Made by a program: the position numbers and the translations under genes. The notes under the pieces are model-generated. The model had not been told where the DNA came from, did not search any database, and saw nothing but the letters and a program-made list of their open reading frames with translations. Shown here one piece after another: positions 9,694-18,400 of a stretch of 64,000 nucleotides of DNA. Source of the DNA: Desulfosporosinus acidiphilus SJ4 (GTDB lineage Bacteria > Bacillota > Desulfitobacteriia > Desulfitobacteriales > Desulfitobacteriaceae). Within the stretch, counting starts at the first letter, position 1, and every line of letters starts with the position of its first letter. The stretch lies in assembly GCF_000255115.2 (NCBI RefSeq), contig NC_018068.1, forward strand, positions 2,761,977 through 2,825,976, written 5' to 3'.

Positions 9694-10548
9694 TCATATT
9701 TTTTTATATATCTTTTCTATTTTATCTAGTTCGGTATACTTTTGCTTATACGGACCAAAATCAATACTTTCCTTTTTCCCGATAATAAAAAAGCCCGCTG
9801 AACTAAGACTATCAAAAAATAGACTATGTGCTTTATTTTGTAAATCTTTATTAAAATAAATTAATACATTTCTGCAAACAATCACATTAAACTCATTAAA
9901 TGAACGATCCGTTACTAAATTATGTTGCGCAAAAACTGTGTTTCTCCGGAGAATATTATCAAAAATAACTTCATCTCCTATCACTGAATAATATTTAGAG
10001 AAAGGCTGTTTTCCACCAGCACGCAGATAATTGTTTGTATATGTTTTCATTTTTTCCAAAGAGACAATTCCTTTTTTAGCTTTTTCCAGCGCCTCTTCAT
10101 TAAAATCTGTGGCGTAAAGGCGGGATTTATCATATAATCCTTCTTCCAAGAGTAGTATCGCCATTGAATAAACTTCCTCACCTGTGGAACACCCTGCATG
10201 CCAAATTCTAACATAAGGAAGTTCCTTGAGACATGGTATTACATTCCTGCGAAATGAAATAAAAAATTCAGGATCTCTGAACATCTCTGTTACTTGGATC
10301 GAAAAATCCATAATTAATCTGTGCATACAAGTCGGATCATGAAATACCTTTTCTTGGAGTCCCGAAACAGTATTGAGCCTCTCCGCTTGAACTCGATGCC
10401 AGATACGCCTGCGAATGGAGGGAAAGTTATACTCTCTGAAATCATAACCACAAACCCTAAATATCCCTTCCAATAAGAACTCGATTTCCAGTTTTTCTAA
10501 CTTGCTGATATTCTTGACGTCACTTTCTATTTGATTTATCTTGCTCAC
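9694..10548 (-). CDS. CheR-type protein-glutamate methyltransferase
   Basis: A 284-aa CheR homologue. The all-helical N-terminal domain (residues 15-85) is followed by the SAM-binding Rossmann domain with VRIWHAGCSTGEEVYSMA near 125-142 and VIVCRNVLIYF near 225. The GTG start directly abuts the TAG stop of the upstream hybrid kinase, indicating translational coupling. No CheB methylesterase, chemoreceptor or CheA is nearby. It therefore probably methylates or signals within this kinase module and not in flagellar chemotaxis; that is inference from context. Confidence 0.87.
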   Translation of the reverse strand: MSKINQIESDVKNISKLEKLEIEFLLEGIFRVCGYDFREYNFPSIRRRIWHRVQAERLNTVSGLQEKVFHDPTCMHRLIMDFSIQVTEMFRDPEFFISFRRNVIPCLKELPYVRIWHAGCSTGEEVYSMAILLLEEGLYDKSRLYATDFNEEALEKAKKGIVSLEKMKTYTNNYLRAGGKQPFSKYYSVIGDEVIFDNILRRNTVFAQHNLVTDRSFNEFNVIVCRNVLIYFNKDLQNKAHSLFFDSLSSAGFFIIGKKESIDFGPYKQKYTELDKIEKIYKKI

Positions 10549-13278
10549 CTACCTGTACAACCATATTCGAATCAAAGAAATTAACTTGTCAATAACTATT
10601 GGTTTACTAATGTAATCCGTTGCACCCGCCTGCAAACATTTCTCCCGATCGCCCATCATCGCCTTAGCGGTTAAGGCAATGATGGGAATATCCGCATATT
10701 CCGGAAACTGACGGATTAATTCCATTGTCTGATAGCCATCCAGTTCCGGCATCATAATATCCATAAGAATAAGTTCGATATCATAATGCTCTTTTAATTT
10801 TTCCAGTGCTTCACGCCCATTCTCAGCGAACAATACTCTGATATTTTGAGTCTCAAGAGCAGCGGATACCGCAAATATGTTTCGCATGTCATCGTCGACA
10901 ACTAATACGACTCGCCCAGTTAGGTCACCAGAGGCCTGAGGATTTTGGAGAATATTATTTTCACCTGATATAGTATCAGCGGTAGTACCTGGGAATTTAA
11001 TTGTACCCTGGTCTAGGGTGACAGCTGCTTGGCATAAATCCTCGTTACTACCCGAAATTGCTAAGTTTTTTTCCGTACTGTTCGTTGGTAACAAAAGGGT
11101 AAAAGTACTTCCCTTTCCCTCAATGCTCTTAAGTTCGATGAATCCGCCTAAAAGAGTTGCCAGTTCCCGACAAATAGATAAGCCCAATCCGGTACCTCCA
11201 TAGTTACGGCTGGTAGTGCCATCCGCTTGTCGAAATGCCTCAAAGATCAATTCTTGTTTATCTATGGGAATACCAATTCCCGTATCTATTACCGAAAATG
11301 TAATCAGATCTTCATTATTCGACATGATCATTTTTACATATCCTCGGTGGGTAAACTTAAGGGCATTGCTTAAAAGGTTTATTAAAATTTGTTTTAGATA
11401 ATGTCGATCCGAGATAAACTTGCCGGATATCTCTTCATTTACTTCGATAGTGAAATCAAGCTCCCTTTCACGGGCAATTGGATAGAATTGCCGTTCCAAA
11501 TCTTCTTTTAAATCTGTGAATGAGATTTCTTCAGGATTGAAAGACACCTTACCGGCCTCAACTTTTGATAAATCAAGAATATCATTAATTAAATTTAGTA
11601 AATCCTTTCCGGAAGTCCAAATCGTTTTGGCAAAATCAACTTGTTTATTGCTCAAATTCCCGTCGTTATTTTCCCATAAAATCCTGGACAAAATTAACAG
11701 GCTATTAAGGGGAGTCCTCAATTCGTGGGACATATTGGAGAGAAACTCAGATTTGTACCGGGAACTGTTTTCAAGTTGGCTTGCTTGTTCTTCTAAACTA
11801 ACTTTAGCATGCAGCAATTGATGATTCTTTTGCTCTAATTCCTTGTATTGTTCCTCAAACTTTTCATGGAAGATTTTCAATTCTTCTTGTTGCGTTTGCA
11901 ACTCCTGAGATTGAGTTTGTAATTCCTCCGTGAGGGTTTGGTATTCAACTAAAAGTTCTTGAACTTGGGCATGAGCTTCTATACGATTTAATATAATACC
12001 AATGTTAGAGCGAACTTGTTCCAGGAATTCTTTTTCTAGGGATGTAAACTCTACTAGTGAAGCTAATTCAATCACGGCAATGACTTCTTTTTCAAATTCG
12101 ACGGGAAGTAACTTTATGTGTTTAGAGGTAATTTTCCCCAGTCCCGTAATAATTTCAATGCATCGATCCGACTCATTGGTTAAATTGATGATCCGGTTTG
12201 TAGTAAAACACTGGCCTACTAGGCCTTCCTCAGGCGAAAATTCTGCTCTGGCAACGTCATCTCCATCCGCGGCATATGAAGCCGTTTTGATTAATTTGAA
12301 CGTACCATTTTCTGAACTTAGAACGTAAAACGTGCCATAACCTGCACCGACAATTTGACATAACCAGTTGATTAATAAGCGTGAAAACTTTTCTACAGTA
12401 TCGACCCCCTCAAATAATGCAAGCATTTCCGCAGACTTCGATTGCAGCCAGTGTTTCTCCTTAATGGCCTGAGTCGAATCGTTCTCTAGACGGGCATGCC
12501 GTTCGAGAGCCGCAGCCATTTCATTAAATGATTCCGATAGCTCTCCCCACTCGTTCTTGCTTGCTATTTCCAAACGCGGTAGTGCTAACTTGTCCTCATA
12601 TGAAGAAATTCTTTTCATTCCATCTGACAATTGATCAATATTATTCAAGATAGACCTTATCAACAATGATGAAACAATAATACCTATAAATAAACCAATG
12701 AGGACTATTATTACGAAAGAAATAATACCTCTAATTAAGGTATTTTGGGATTGAATTAATACTGAACTCATATTCTGCTTTTCTGTACTGACCAAATCAT
12801 TGACTGCCTGCAAAAGTTTATCTGTTGTGGGCTTGGGTTGTACATCATTTAAAACTAAATTTCTAGCCTCCTCTATTTTTTTCGATTTTACAAGATCAAT
12901 AATTTGGTTCTCATAATTAAGGTAGGCTTCAAAAGCTCCTCTTAGCTGGGCTACCTTTTTTATTTCATTTTTCTCCGAGATTTTTTCTAGAGTTGTAATG
13001 ACTCGAATAATGTCTGTATTTGAGTCGTTTATACTGTTGATATATGAACTTGGATCAGCTCTATTATCAATTAAAACAAGTTCTCTGATGTTCCGCCGAA
13101 TAATATCAAAATCTATAGGAATATTGTTTACTAGGTCAACGTTTTGGTAATCATCGTTTACTACTCGGACAATGTTATCATTAAGACTTTTCATTTGAAA
13201 TAAACCGATTCCCGCAACAACCATTAAGAGAACTAACATACTGCCCATTCCTAATATAAGAAGATATTTAAGTTTCAT
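10549..13278 (-). CDS. Membrane hybrid histidine kinase (4HB-HAMP-GAF-HisKA-HATPase-REC)
   Basis: A 909-aa protein. TM1 is at residues 5-27, an extracytoplasmic four-helix-bundle sensor at about 30-180, TM2 at about 185-208, then HAMP, a GAF domain (about 285-435) and a glutamine-rich coiled coil (about 440-510, with EELQTQSQELQTQQEELK). HisKA follows (H in NMSHELRTPLN near 518), then HATPase (GTGLGLSICREL) and a C-terminal receiver (D in LILMDIMMPELDG). The coiled coil resembles those of methyl-accepting signalling proteins, which fits the adjacent cheR. The ligand is unknown. Confidence 0.88.
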   Translation of the reverse strand: MKLKYLLILGMGSMLVLLMVVAGIGLFQMKSLNDNIVRVVNDDYQNVDLVNNIPIDFDIIRRNIRELVLIDNRADPSSYINSINDSNTDIIRVITTLEKISEKNEIKKVAQLRGAFEAYLNYENQIIDLVKSKKIEEARNLVLNDVQPKPTTDKLLQAVNDLVSTEKQNMSSVLIQSQNTLIRGIISFVIIVLIGLFIGIIVSSLLIRSILNNIDQLSDGMKRISSYEDKLALPRLEIASKNEWGELSESFNEMAAALERHARLENDSTQAIKEKHWLQSKSAEMLALFEGVDTVEKFSRLLINWLCQIVGAGYGTFYVLSSENGTFKLIKTASYAADGDDVARAEFSPEEGLVGQCFTTNRIINLTNESDRCIEIITGLGKITSKHIKLLPVEFEKEVIAVIELASLVEFTSLEKEFLEQVRSNIGIILNRIEAHAQVQELLVEYQTLTEELQTQSQELQTQQEELKIFHEKFEEQYKELEQKNHQLLHAKVSLEEQASQLENSSRYKSEFLSNMSHELRTPLNSLLILSRILWENNDGNLSNKQVDFAKTIWTSGKDLLNLINDILDLSKVEAGKVSFNPEEISFTDLKEDLERQFYPIARERELDFTIEVNEEISGKFISDRHYLKQILINLLSNALKFTHRGYVKMIMSNNEDLITFSVIDTGIGIPIDKQELIFEAFRQADGTTSRNYGGTGLGLSICRELATLLGGFIELKSIEGKGSTFTLLLPTNSTEKNLAISGSNEDLCQAAVTLDQGTIKFPGTTADTISGENNILQNPQASGDLTGRVVLVVDDDMRNIFAVSAALETQNIRVLFAENGREALEKLKEHYDIELILMDIMMPELDGYQTMELIRQFPEYADIPIIALTAKAMMGDREKCLQAGATDYISKPIVIDKLISLIRIWLYR

Positions 13279-13777
13279 TTTAGCTCAACCTTTCGACATT
13301 CTGTCAGATAATCATTTCTGTAATAATCTACAAGTATATTCCGATTTATACTCTTCAGGAAATATCTTACATCAAAATGCAATTAAATATCTACCTTTTT
13401 ATTTCAAAAAAACTAATATTAAAAATTTGATAAGTCTCCTATCGCTCTTAATGGCATAATAGTCTCGACAGCTATGAAATTCTTCACAAGAATGGAACTT
13501 CCTCTGTCATAAGGCATCTAGGCTGATCTGAACAATTGAAGTGCTCAGGATAGGCTAATACATACTCCGATGTTTCAAAGATAGATTTCATATTAGATAA
13601 CAATCTGGGATCTCGCGCTTATTCATTTATAGTTAATCATAAAGTTATTTCACTTTGAAAAATATAACCAGAGAAGTAACTGCTGCTAATTAGATCTATC
13701 GTTACTTCTCTGGTTAAAATAGATAATCTAGATTAGAATAAATAATTTCATTATTATACAAAACTATTTAACATATC
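13279..13777. other. Intergenic region between the kinase operon and the dsrJ-like gene
   Basis: About 500 bp. It should hold the promoter of the kinase operon (minus strand) and contains the terminator hairpin at 13666-13715. I see no ORF with a ribosome binding site and no recognised structured RNA. Confidence 0.4.
13666..13715 (-). terminator. Terminator of the DsrJ-like gene
   Basis: Perfect 15-bp inverted repeat AACCAGAGAAGTAAC/GTTACTTCTCTGGTT with a 20-nt loop, followed on the minus strand by ATATTTTTC. It lies about 60 bp after the stop of the cytochrome gene. Confidence 0.7.
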
Positions 13778-14158
13778 TTATTTTTGATGACATTCCCAAC
13801 AATAAAGACTCACTCCAGCATATGTATGACATCTCTGACAAAACTGCTCTTCATTGGAATGACACTTCAGACAGGTTTTTTCAAGGCTGATCGTATATTT
13901 CTGGCCACGACTGTTAACATAGATAGTGTTTCCCTTACGAACTACCTCATCTCGCCATTGGTACAATAATTCCATGTGATTAGCTTTCATATATTTAGTT
14001 GGCTCAACGCATTGCTTAACGGTCATTGCGTTAATGACCGGAGTATCAAGCGATGGAGCAGGCGCAGCATTTACCTTTCCTAAACTAGCAAGAAATGGCG
14101 AAATGAGTATGATTATAAATATCAATATTCCTAAGTATATTTTCTTGTTATAAATCAT
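13778..14158 (-). CDS. dsrJ: DsrJ-like triheme cytochrome c
   Basis: A small exported or membrane-anchored cytochrome with an N-terminal hydrophobic segment (residues about 8-30) and three CxxCH heme sites (CLKCH, CQRCH, CWECH; about residues 98, 109 and 122 counted from the first ATG). The arrangement WRDEVVRKG...YTISLEKTC...CH...FC..CH...YCWECH matches DsrJ of the DsrMKJOP complex. C52 in KQCVEPTKYM sits where DsrJ has the unusual cysteine heme ligand. The second ATG (14158) is chosen because GGAG is 8 nt away; the first ATG (14164) is only 2 nt away. No dsrMKOP is adjacent. Confidence 0.8.
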   Translation of the reverse strand: MIYNKKIYLGILIFIIILISPFLASLGKVNAAPAPSLDTPVINAMTVKQCVEPTKYMKANHMELLYQWRDEVVRKGNTIYVNSRGQKYTISLEKTCLKCHSNEEQFCQRCHTYAGVSLYCWECHQK

Positions 14159-14412
14159 ACTCATTACTCCTTTTCAAGAACTCGACTATATAATCTTACC
14201 CATCTACTTCCTGAGGTTTTTTACTGATATTCACTTTCTTTTAGAACCTTCCTGAAAAACTTAGCCAGCGCTAACGAAGGCACGGTTATAGCACGAATTA
14301 GCCCTTCTTTCACCCCTCTGGCGAAAATGGCAAGGATAGATTACTTATAGAGTTTGCCCTATATCCAGCGCTCTATTCGTCTCAGTTAGGAACTATTATG
14401 CTTTGAATTAAA

Positions 14413-14456
14413 AGAAATCCCCCTCATCTCCCATTATAAAGATTGAGAGGATTTCT
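14413..14456 (-). terminator. Terminator of the SHOCT gene
   Basis: AGAAATCC and GGATTTCT plus inner paired bases form a stem. On the minus strand it is followed by TTTTAATT. It lies about 140 bp downstream of the SHOCT gene stop. The remainder of the 14159-14593 gap shows nothing I can name. Confidence 0.5.
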
Positions 14457-14593
14457 GATTTAAGGTTTGGATTATCCTATCCAACAGATCATTTTCTCAA
14501 ATAACTCAAACATTATAAGAAATAATAATAGGACAGTTTCTCCTATGGAGTACTGCCCTACTTTGGACTTATACATATACTTATACTTATGCT

Positions 14594-14869
14594 TTACTTT
14601 CCCTCCAAATCACGTTTCTTGCTTTGAAATTCTACTGAATCGATTTCACCACGAGCATAACGTTCACGAAGAATATTCAAAGCAGTATTTTGGTTTTCGA
14701 AATTATTTAAAGGTTTTCGCCGAAACAAATAAAGAATAATCCAAATTCCACTGATGAGCGGAATTATCATCATCGCCATCATCATTATCATACTTATCCA
14801 GCTATATCCACCAAATCCATAACCGCCATTTCCCCATCCTCCCATCATATTGCCCCAACCATACATCAT
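14594..14869 (-). CDS. Small membrane protein with SHOCT domain
   Basis: A 91-aa protein starting at the ATG with GGAGG 7 nt upstream; the open frame extends 47 codons further but without a ribosome binding site. A Met/Gly/Trp-rich N-terminus (MMYGWGNMMGGWGNGGYG) precedes one membrane segment (about residues 28-50). The C-terminal ALNILRERYARGEIDSVEFQSKKRDL is a SHOCT motif. Such proteins are common beside heavy-metal ATPases in Firmicutes, and this one lies just downstream of cadA. A role in metal handling is inference; Met and Gly richness alone does not prove metal binding. Confidence 0.8.
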   Translation of the reverse strand: MMYGWGNMMGGWGNGGYGFGGYSWISMIMMMAMMIIPLISGIWIILYLFRRKPLNNFENQNTALNILRERYARGEIDSVEFQSKKRDLEGK

Positions 14870-15013
14870 ATAAATTCCTCCTTCACTATTATTTACCCTA
14901 GTAGATCCCGTCACAGGATCGGGGGGCGACTTACACTTCGAAGGTCTCCCTATGTTCATAGTGTAACCTTTACTTTGGATTATCTTATGAAAAAGTTGTG
15001 AATTTCTCATGAA

Positions 15014-15050
15014 TAAAAAAACGCAACAAAACTATTGTTTCGTTACGTTT
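15014..15050 (-). terminator. Terminator of the CadA-type ATPase gene
   Basis: On the minus strand an AACG.AAC.AAAC-type stem with a 4-5 nt loop is followed by TTTTTTTATTC. It lies about 30 bp after the ATPase stop codon. The sequence resembles a canonical intrinsic terminator. Confidence 0.75.
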
Positions 15051-15079
15051 CCAATTTAAATATTATTAACCATCCCCAC

Positions 15080-17575
15080 TTACTTGGCTGAGTTTCCACT
15101 AAATTCAGTATATTGCTTTCTCTTTGTCTTATCCGTATGATTGGTCAGATAATTTCTAACCCTAGTTGCATTGAGTATAGCAAGTAAAGCAACACCAACA
15201 TCGGCAAATACAGCCTCCCACATATTAGCCGCTCCAAAAGCACCTAGGACTATAAATCCAAGTTTGATCGCCATTGCAAAAATTATATTTTCCCAGATAA
15301 TCACTTTCGTATAGCGTGCAATACTGATAGCACTTAGCAGTTTTTCGGGTTGATCCTCCATAATGACCACATCAGCAGCTTCAATCGCTGCATCGGAACC
15401 TAAACCGCCCATAGCCACTCCTATATCGGCTTGGGTCAAGACAGGTGCATCGTTTATACCGTCACCTACGAAGGCCACTTTTCCTTTATCATGTCTCTTC
15501 GATTCCTCGATTAGCTTCTCAAGCCAAGCTACTTTGTCTTCCGGCAGCAAGTCAGCGTGAAACTCCGCAATACCTAACTCTTCAGAGACGGATTTTGCTA
15601 CGGATTCGTGGTCACCGGTTAACATTACGGTTTTAACCCCCAACTTATTCAACGTTTGTACCGCTGCAAAAGCACCGGCTTTAAGTTTATCTGAAATCAA
15701 TATATATCCTGCATATCTGTCGTTAACTGCAAGGTAAACTGTTGTACCTGTTCTATCTCCAGGCTCATCTATTATTTCTATACCTTCCTCTTCCAGTAAT
15801 GCAGCCTTACCAACTAATACTGTTTCTCCGCTCAGGTTCACTTGAATTCCTTTGCCGCCTATTTCTTGGTAATCCCGAATTATTGATGAGTCAACGTTCT
15901 TTCCATACTTATCACGAATTGATTGGGCGATTGGATGACAGGAGTGAACTTCGGCGGTTGCAGCAATTTCGAGAAGTTCGTTCTCGCTAAAACCATGGGC
16001 TGGATTTATTTGCACAACTTCAAATACCCCTTGAGTCAAGGTGCCCGTTTTATCAAAAACCACAGTGCGGACTTTGGTCAATGCTTCCAAAAAATTCGCC
16101 CCTTTAACTAAAATTCCTTGCTTTGAAGCACCTCCGATTCCTCCGAAATACCCTAAAGGAATTGAAACTACCAGAGCACAGGGACAAGAAATTACCAAAA
16201 TAGTTAAAGCACGATACAGCCATTGGTTTAAGGAACCATCAAATATCAACGGAGGTAAGAACGCAATCACTAACGCAACGATTACTACCAAAGGAGTATA
16301 ATATCTGGCAAAAGTCGTAATGAACTTTTCAGTGTTGGCTTTGCGGGCACCGGCATTTTCAACCAAATCCAAAATCTTTTGTACTGATGAATCGGCAAAT
16401 TCACGGGTCACACGCACAGTAAGAACACCCGATTGATTGATTGTCCCCGCTAAAACGGTATCTCCTGTTCCAACTCGCCGAGGTACTGATTCTCCTGTCA
16501 GAGCTGAAGTATCAAGAAATGAATTGCCATTGAGGACTTCTCCGTCCAGCGGAACCTTTTCACCGGGGCGTATCAAGATGCATTGACCGATTTGCACATC
16601 CTCCGGGTCGACTTTGACTACGTCCAACTGGTTAATTATGTTCGCATAATCGGGTCTAATATCCATAAGAGCCTCAATTGATTGGCGAGAACGGTCAACG
16701 GCTCTTGCCTGGATATATTCACCAACTGAATAAAACAGCATTACCCCAACGGCTTCTGATAACTGGTGAATCGAAATTGCACCAATGGTTGCTAAAACCA
16801 TTAGAAAGTTTTCGTCGAAGACCGAACCTCTTAAAATATTTCTAAAGGCCGTCCTCAACACGTCATAACCAACCAATCCATACGCTGACAAAAAAACTGC
16901 GTATTCAATAAATTCCCATGAGGTATCATGCCATTGAGAGCTATAAATCAATCCGATAGCCAGCAGAATTCCAGCAACGATAATCCTCATTAGCTTACCA
17001 CCAACCGTAGACCCTTCGCTTTTCTGGTTGCTGTTCTGGTCTTTTGGGTTTTCCACAGCCACCAACTTTACCCCATGTTCAATATTTTCCATAATTCGTT
17101 GGGCTTCTTGGATCATTTCAGGTGGCAGAAGTACAGTTTTCGCCGCATAATTAATCGTCGTTTCTCCAAACCCCGGAGTGGAACTTAATGATCGCTCCAT
17201 TTTCGCGGAACAACTTGGACAAAATTCACCTTCGATTCGGCATTTAACTCGTCCTGCTAAAGATTTAGCGCTCACGGCCGACTTTTTAGGTTCAGCTAAG
17301 ACCAGTTTAACACCTGGTTCAATCGTTTCCATAATTCTCTGAGCCTGGTTTGACATAGAAGGAGGTAAATAGACGGTTTTCGTTGCATAGTTAATCGCTG
17401 TCTCTCCAATACCGGGGGTAGTACTTAAAGCTCTTTCCATCTTGGCCGAACAATTAGGGCAAAAGTCCCCTTCAATTCGATATTTCAGACGTTCTCCATA
17501 GCCTTCCTGATCTTCGAGACATTGTTTCTCTTTATGCTTTAGGTTATTAACAGCTCCAAATTTGTCTTTCTCCAC
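15080..17575 (-). CDS. cadA: Heavy-metal P1B-type ATPase (Cd/Zn/Pb exporter)
   Basis: An 831-aa P-type ATPase. Two N-terminal HMA-like domains carry FCPNCSAKMER (C39, C42) and FCPSCSAKMER (C119, C122). TM helices follow from about 192. The membrane site is SCPCALV (C464, C466), the phosphorylation site DKTGTLTQG (D508), the A-domain motif TGES near 360 and the hinge GDGINDAP. CPC with these features points to Zn/Cd/Pb export. The GTG start has GGAGG 8 nt upstream. The ArsR/CadC gene is immediately upstream with an operator between them, so metal-induced derepression is likely. Confidence 0.9.
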   Translation of the reverse strand: MEKDKFGAVNNLKHKEKQCLEDQEGYGERLKYRIEGDFCPNCSAKMERALSTTPGIGETAINYATKTVYLPPSMSNQAQRIMETIEPGVKLVLAEPKKSAVSAKSLAGRVKCRIEGEFCPSCSAKMERSLSSTPGFGETTINYAAKTVLLPPEMIQEAQRIMENIEHGVKLVAVENPKDQNSNQKSEGSTVGGKLMRIIVAGILLAIGLIYSSQWHDTSWEFIEYAVFLSAYGLVGYDVLRTAFRNILRGSVFDENFLMVLATIGAISIHQLSEAVGVMLFYSVGEYIQARAVDRSRQSIEALMDIRPDYANIINQLDVVKVDPEDVQIGQCILIRPGEKVPLDGEVLNGNSFLDTSALTGESVPRRVGTGDTVLAGTINQSGVLTVRVTREFADSSVQKILDLVENAGARKANTEKFITTFARYYTPLVVIVALVIAFLPPLIFDGSLNQWLYRALTILVISCPCALVVSIPLGYFGGIGGASKQGILVKGANFLEALTKVRTVVFDKTGTLTQGVFEVVQINPAHGFSENELLEIAATAEVHSCHPIAQSIRDKYGKNVDSSIIRDYQEIGGKGIQVNLSGETVLVGKAALLEEEGIEIIDEPGDRTGTTVYLAVNDRYAGYILISDKLKAGAFAAVQTLNKLGVKTVMLTGDHESVAKSVSEELGIAEFHADLLPEDKVAWLEKLIEESKRHDKGKVAFVGDGINDAPVLTQADIGVAMGGLGSDAAIEAADVVIMEDQPEKLLSAISIARYTKVIIWENIIFAMAIKLGFIVLGAFGAANMWEAVFADVGVALLAILNATRVRNYLTNHTDKTKRKQYTEFSGNSAK

Positions 17576-17626
17576 TCTTTTTTCCTCCGGATAAATTTAC
17601 AATATCTTTATCTACGGATATATTTT

Positions 17627-17648
17627 CATATGATTACATGTTCATATG
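17627..17648. promoter_or_regulatory. ArsR/SmtB-type operator before cadA
   Basis: Perfect inverted repeat CATATGA/TCATATG with an 8-bp spacer lies between cadC and cadA. It resembles the ATATGA...TCATAT core of CadC/SmtB/ZiaR operators. Its position about 50-70 bp upstream of the cadA start fits repression by the adjacent ArsR-family gene product. Confidence 0.65.
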
Positions 17649-17732
17649 TAGAATAACAGCTTACTAACCTTTAATCAATATGAAAACCTATTGTACGTGA
17701 TAGAAATTTTTTACAAATTGTTCATTCTTGTT

Positions 17733-18158
17733 TTAATAATGGTGTTCGTTAATATGTTCTAACCCTTGAGAATATAAACCTAAGACATGATCATCATCAA
17801 GGGAATAATAAACCATTTTCCCTTCACGACGGAACTTAACCAACTTATTGCTTCTTAGTACACGTAATTGATGGGACGTCGCCGATTGGCTTAAGTTTAA
17901 GAGCTCGGCTAAATCACATACACATAGTTCGGTTTTGGCGAGAGCGTCAATTATTCTAACCCGTGTTGGATCTGCTAATGTTTTGAACAATTCCGCTAGA
18001 TCCTCCGCTTGTTCGCTAAGAATCAATTTGTTGTCAAAGTGATTAATTATCTCAGGATGTATGCAGATAGACTCGCAGACAGGACTGTCATTTTCCTTTC
18101 CTCTAAAAGTATTTTCGCTCGCTAACATATTCTTACTAAAGCGATTCTCAGCAACCAT
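17733..18158 (-). CDS. cadC: ArsR-family metal-responsive repressor (CadC-like)
   Basis: A 141-aa winged-helix repressor. The helix-turn-helix contains LADPTRVRIIDALAKTELCVCDLAELLNLSQSATSHQLRVL, with the ELCVCDL motif that supplies thiol ligands for Cd/Pb in CadC. The C-terminal helix DDDHVLGLYSQGLEHINEHHY keeps D, H, H and E/H residues like the SmtB alpha-5 zinc site. The ATG at 18158 has GAGGTG 5-6 nt upstream and is preferred over the GTG at 18164. It should bind the 17627-17648 operator and release cadA when metal binds. Confidence 0.88.
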   Translation of the reverse strand: MVAENRFSKNMLASENTFRGKENDSPVCESICIHPEIINHFDNKLILSEQAEDLAELFKTLADPTRVRIIDALAKTELCVCDLAELLNLSQSATSHQLRVLRSNKLVKFRREGKMVYYSLDDDHVLGLYSQGLEHINEHHY

Positions 18159-18357
18159 AATCACACCTCAAATATCCAACGCATTTGCTATTCTTCCTTA
18201 TAATTTATACTTGTATTCTCTATCTTGCAACTACAATAAGTTAATTCAATCTTAATATTTTCTTGAACCGAAGCTGATAAAATATGATAAACTTTATTGT
18301 ATTCTAATTTCAGAGGAAATCGCAAAGATATAGAAAAATAAACACATGAAAAAGGCT

Positions 18358-18386
18358 AAAAGCGGCCTTGCTGTGGGGCGGCTTTT
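18358..18386 (-). terminator. Terminator of the fluoride/MFS unit
   Basis: On the minus strand AAAAGCCGCC pairs with GGCCGCTTTT (9 of 10 positions, 9-nt loop) and TTTTAGCCTTTTT follows. It lies just after the MFS stop. Confidence 0.7.
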
Positions 18387-18400
18387 AACATGGCTAGACC

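Noticed and set aside
14467-14739. 90-aa plus-strand ORF
   Set aside because: Overlaps the SHOCT gene antisense and has no ribosome binding site.
14925-14975. AAGGT/ACCTT dyad upstream of the SHOCT gene resembling a MerR-type operator
   Set aside because: Arms are in the wrong orientation and spacing for MerR-family promoters, and no convincing -35/-10 fits around it.
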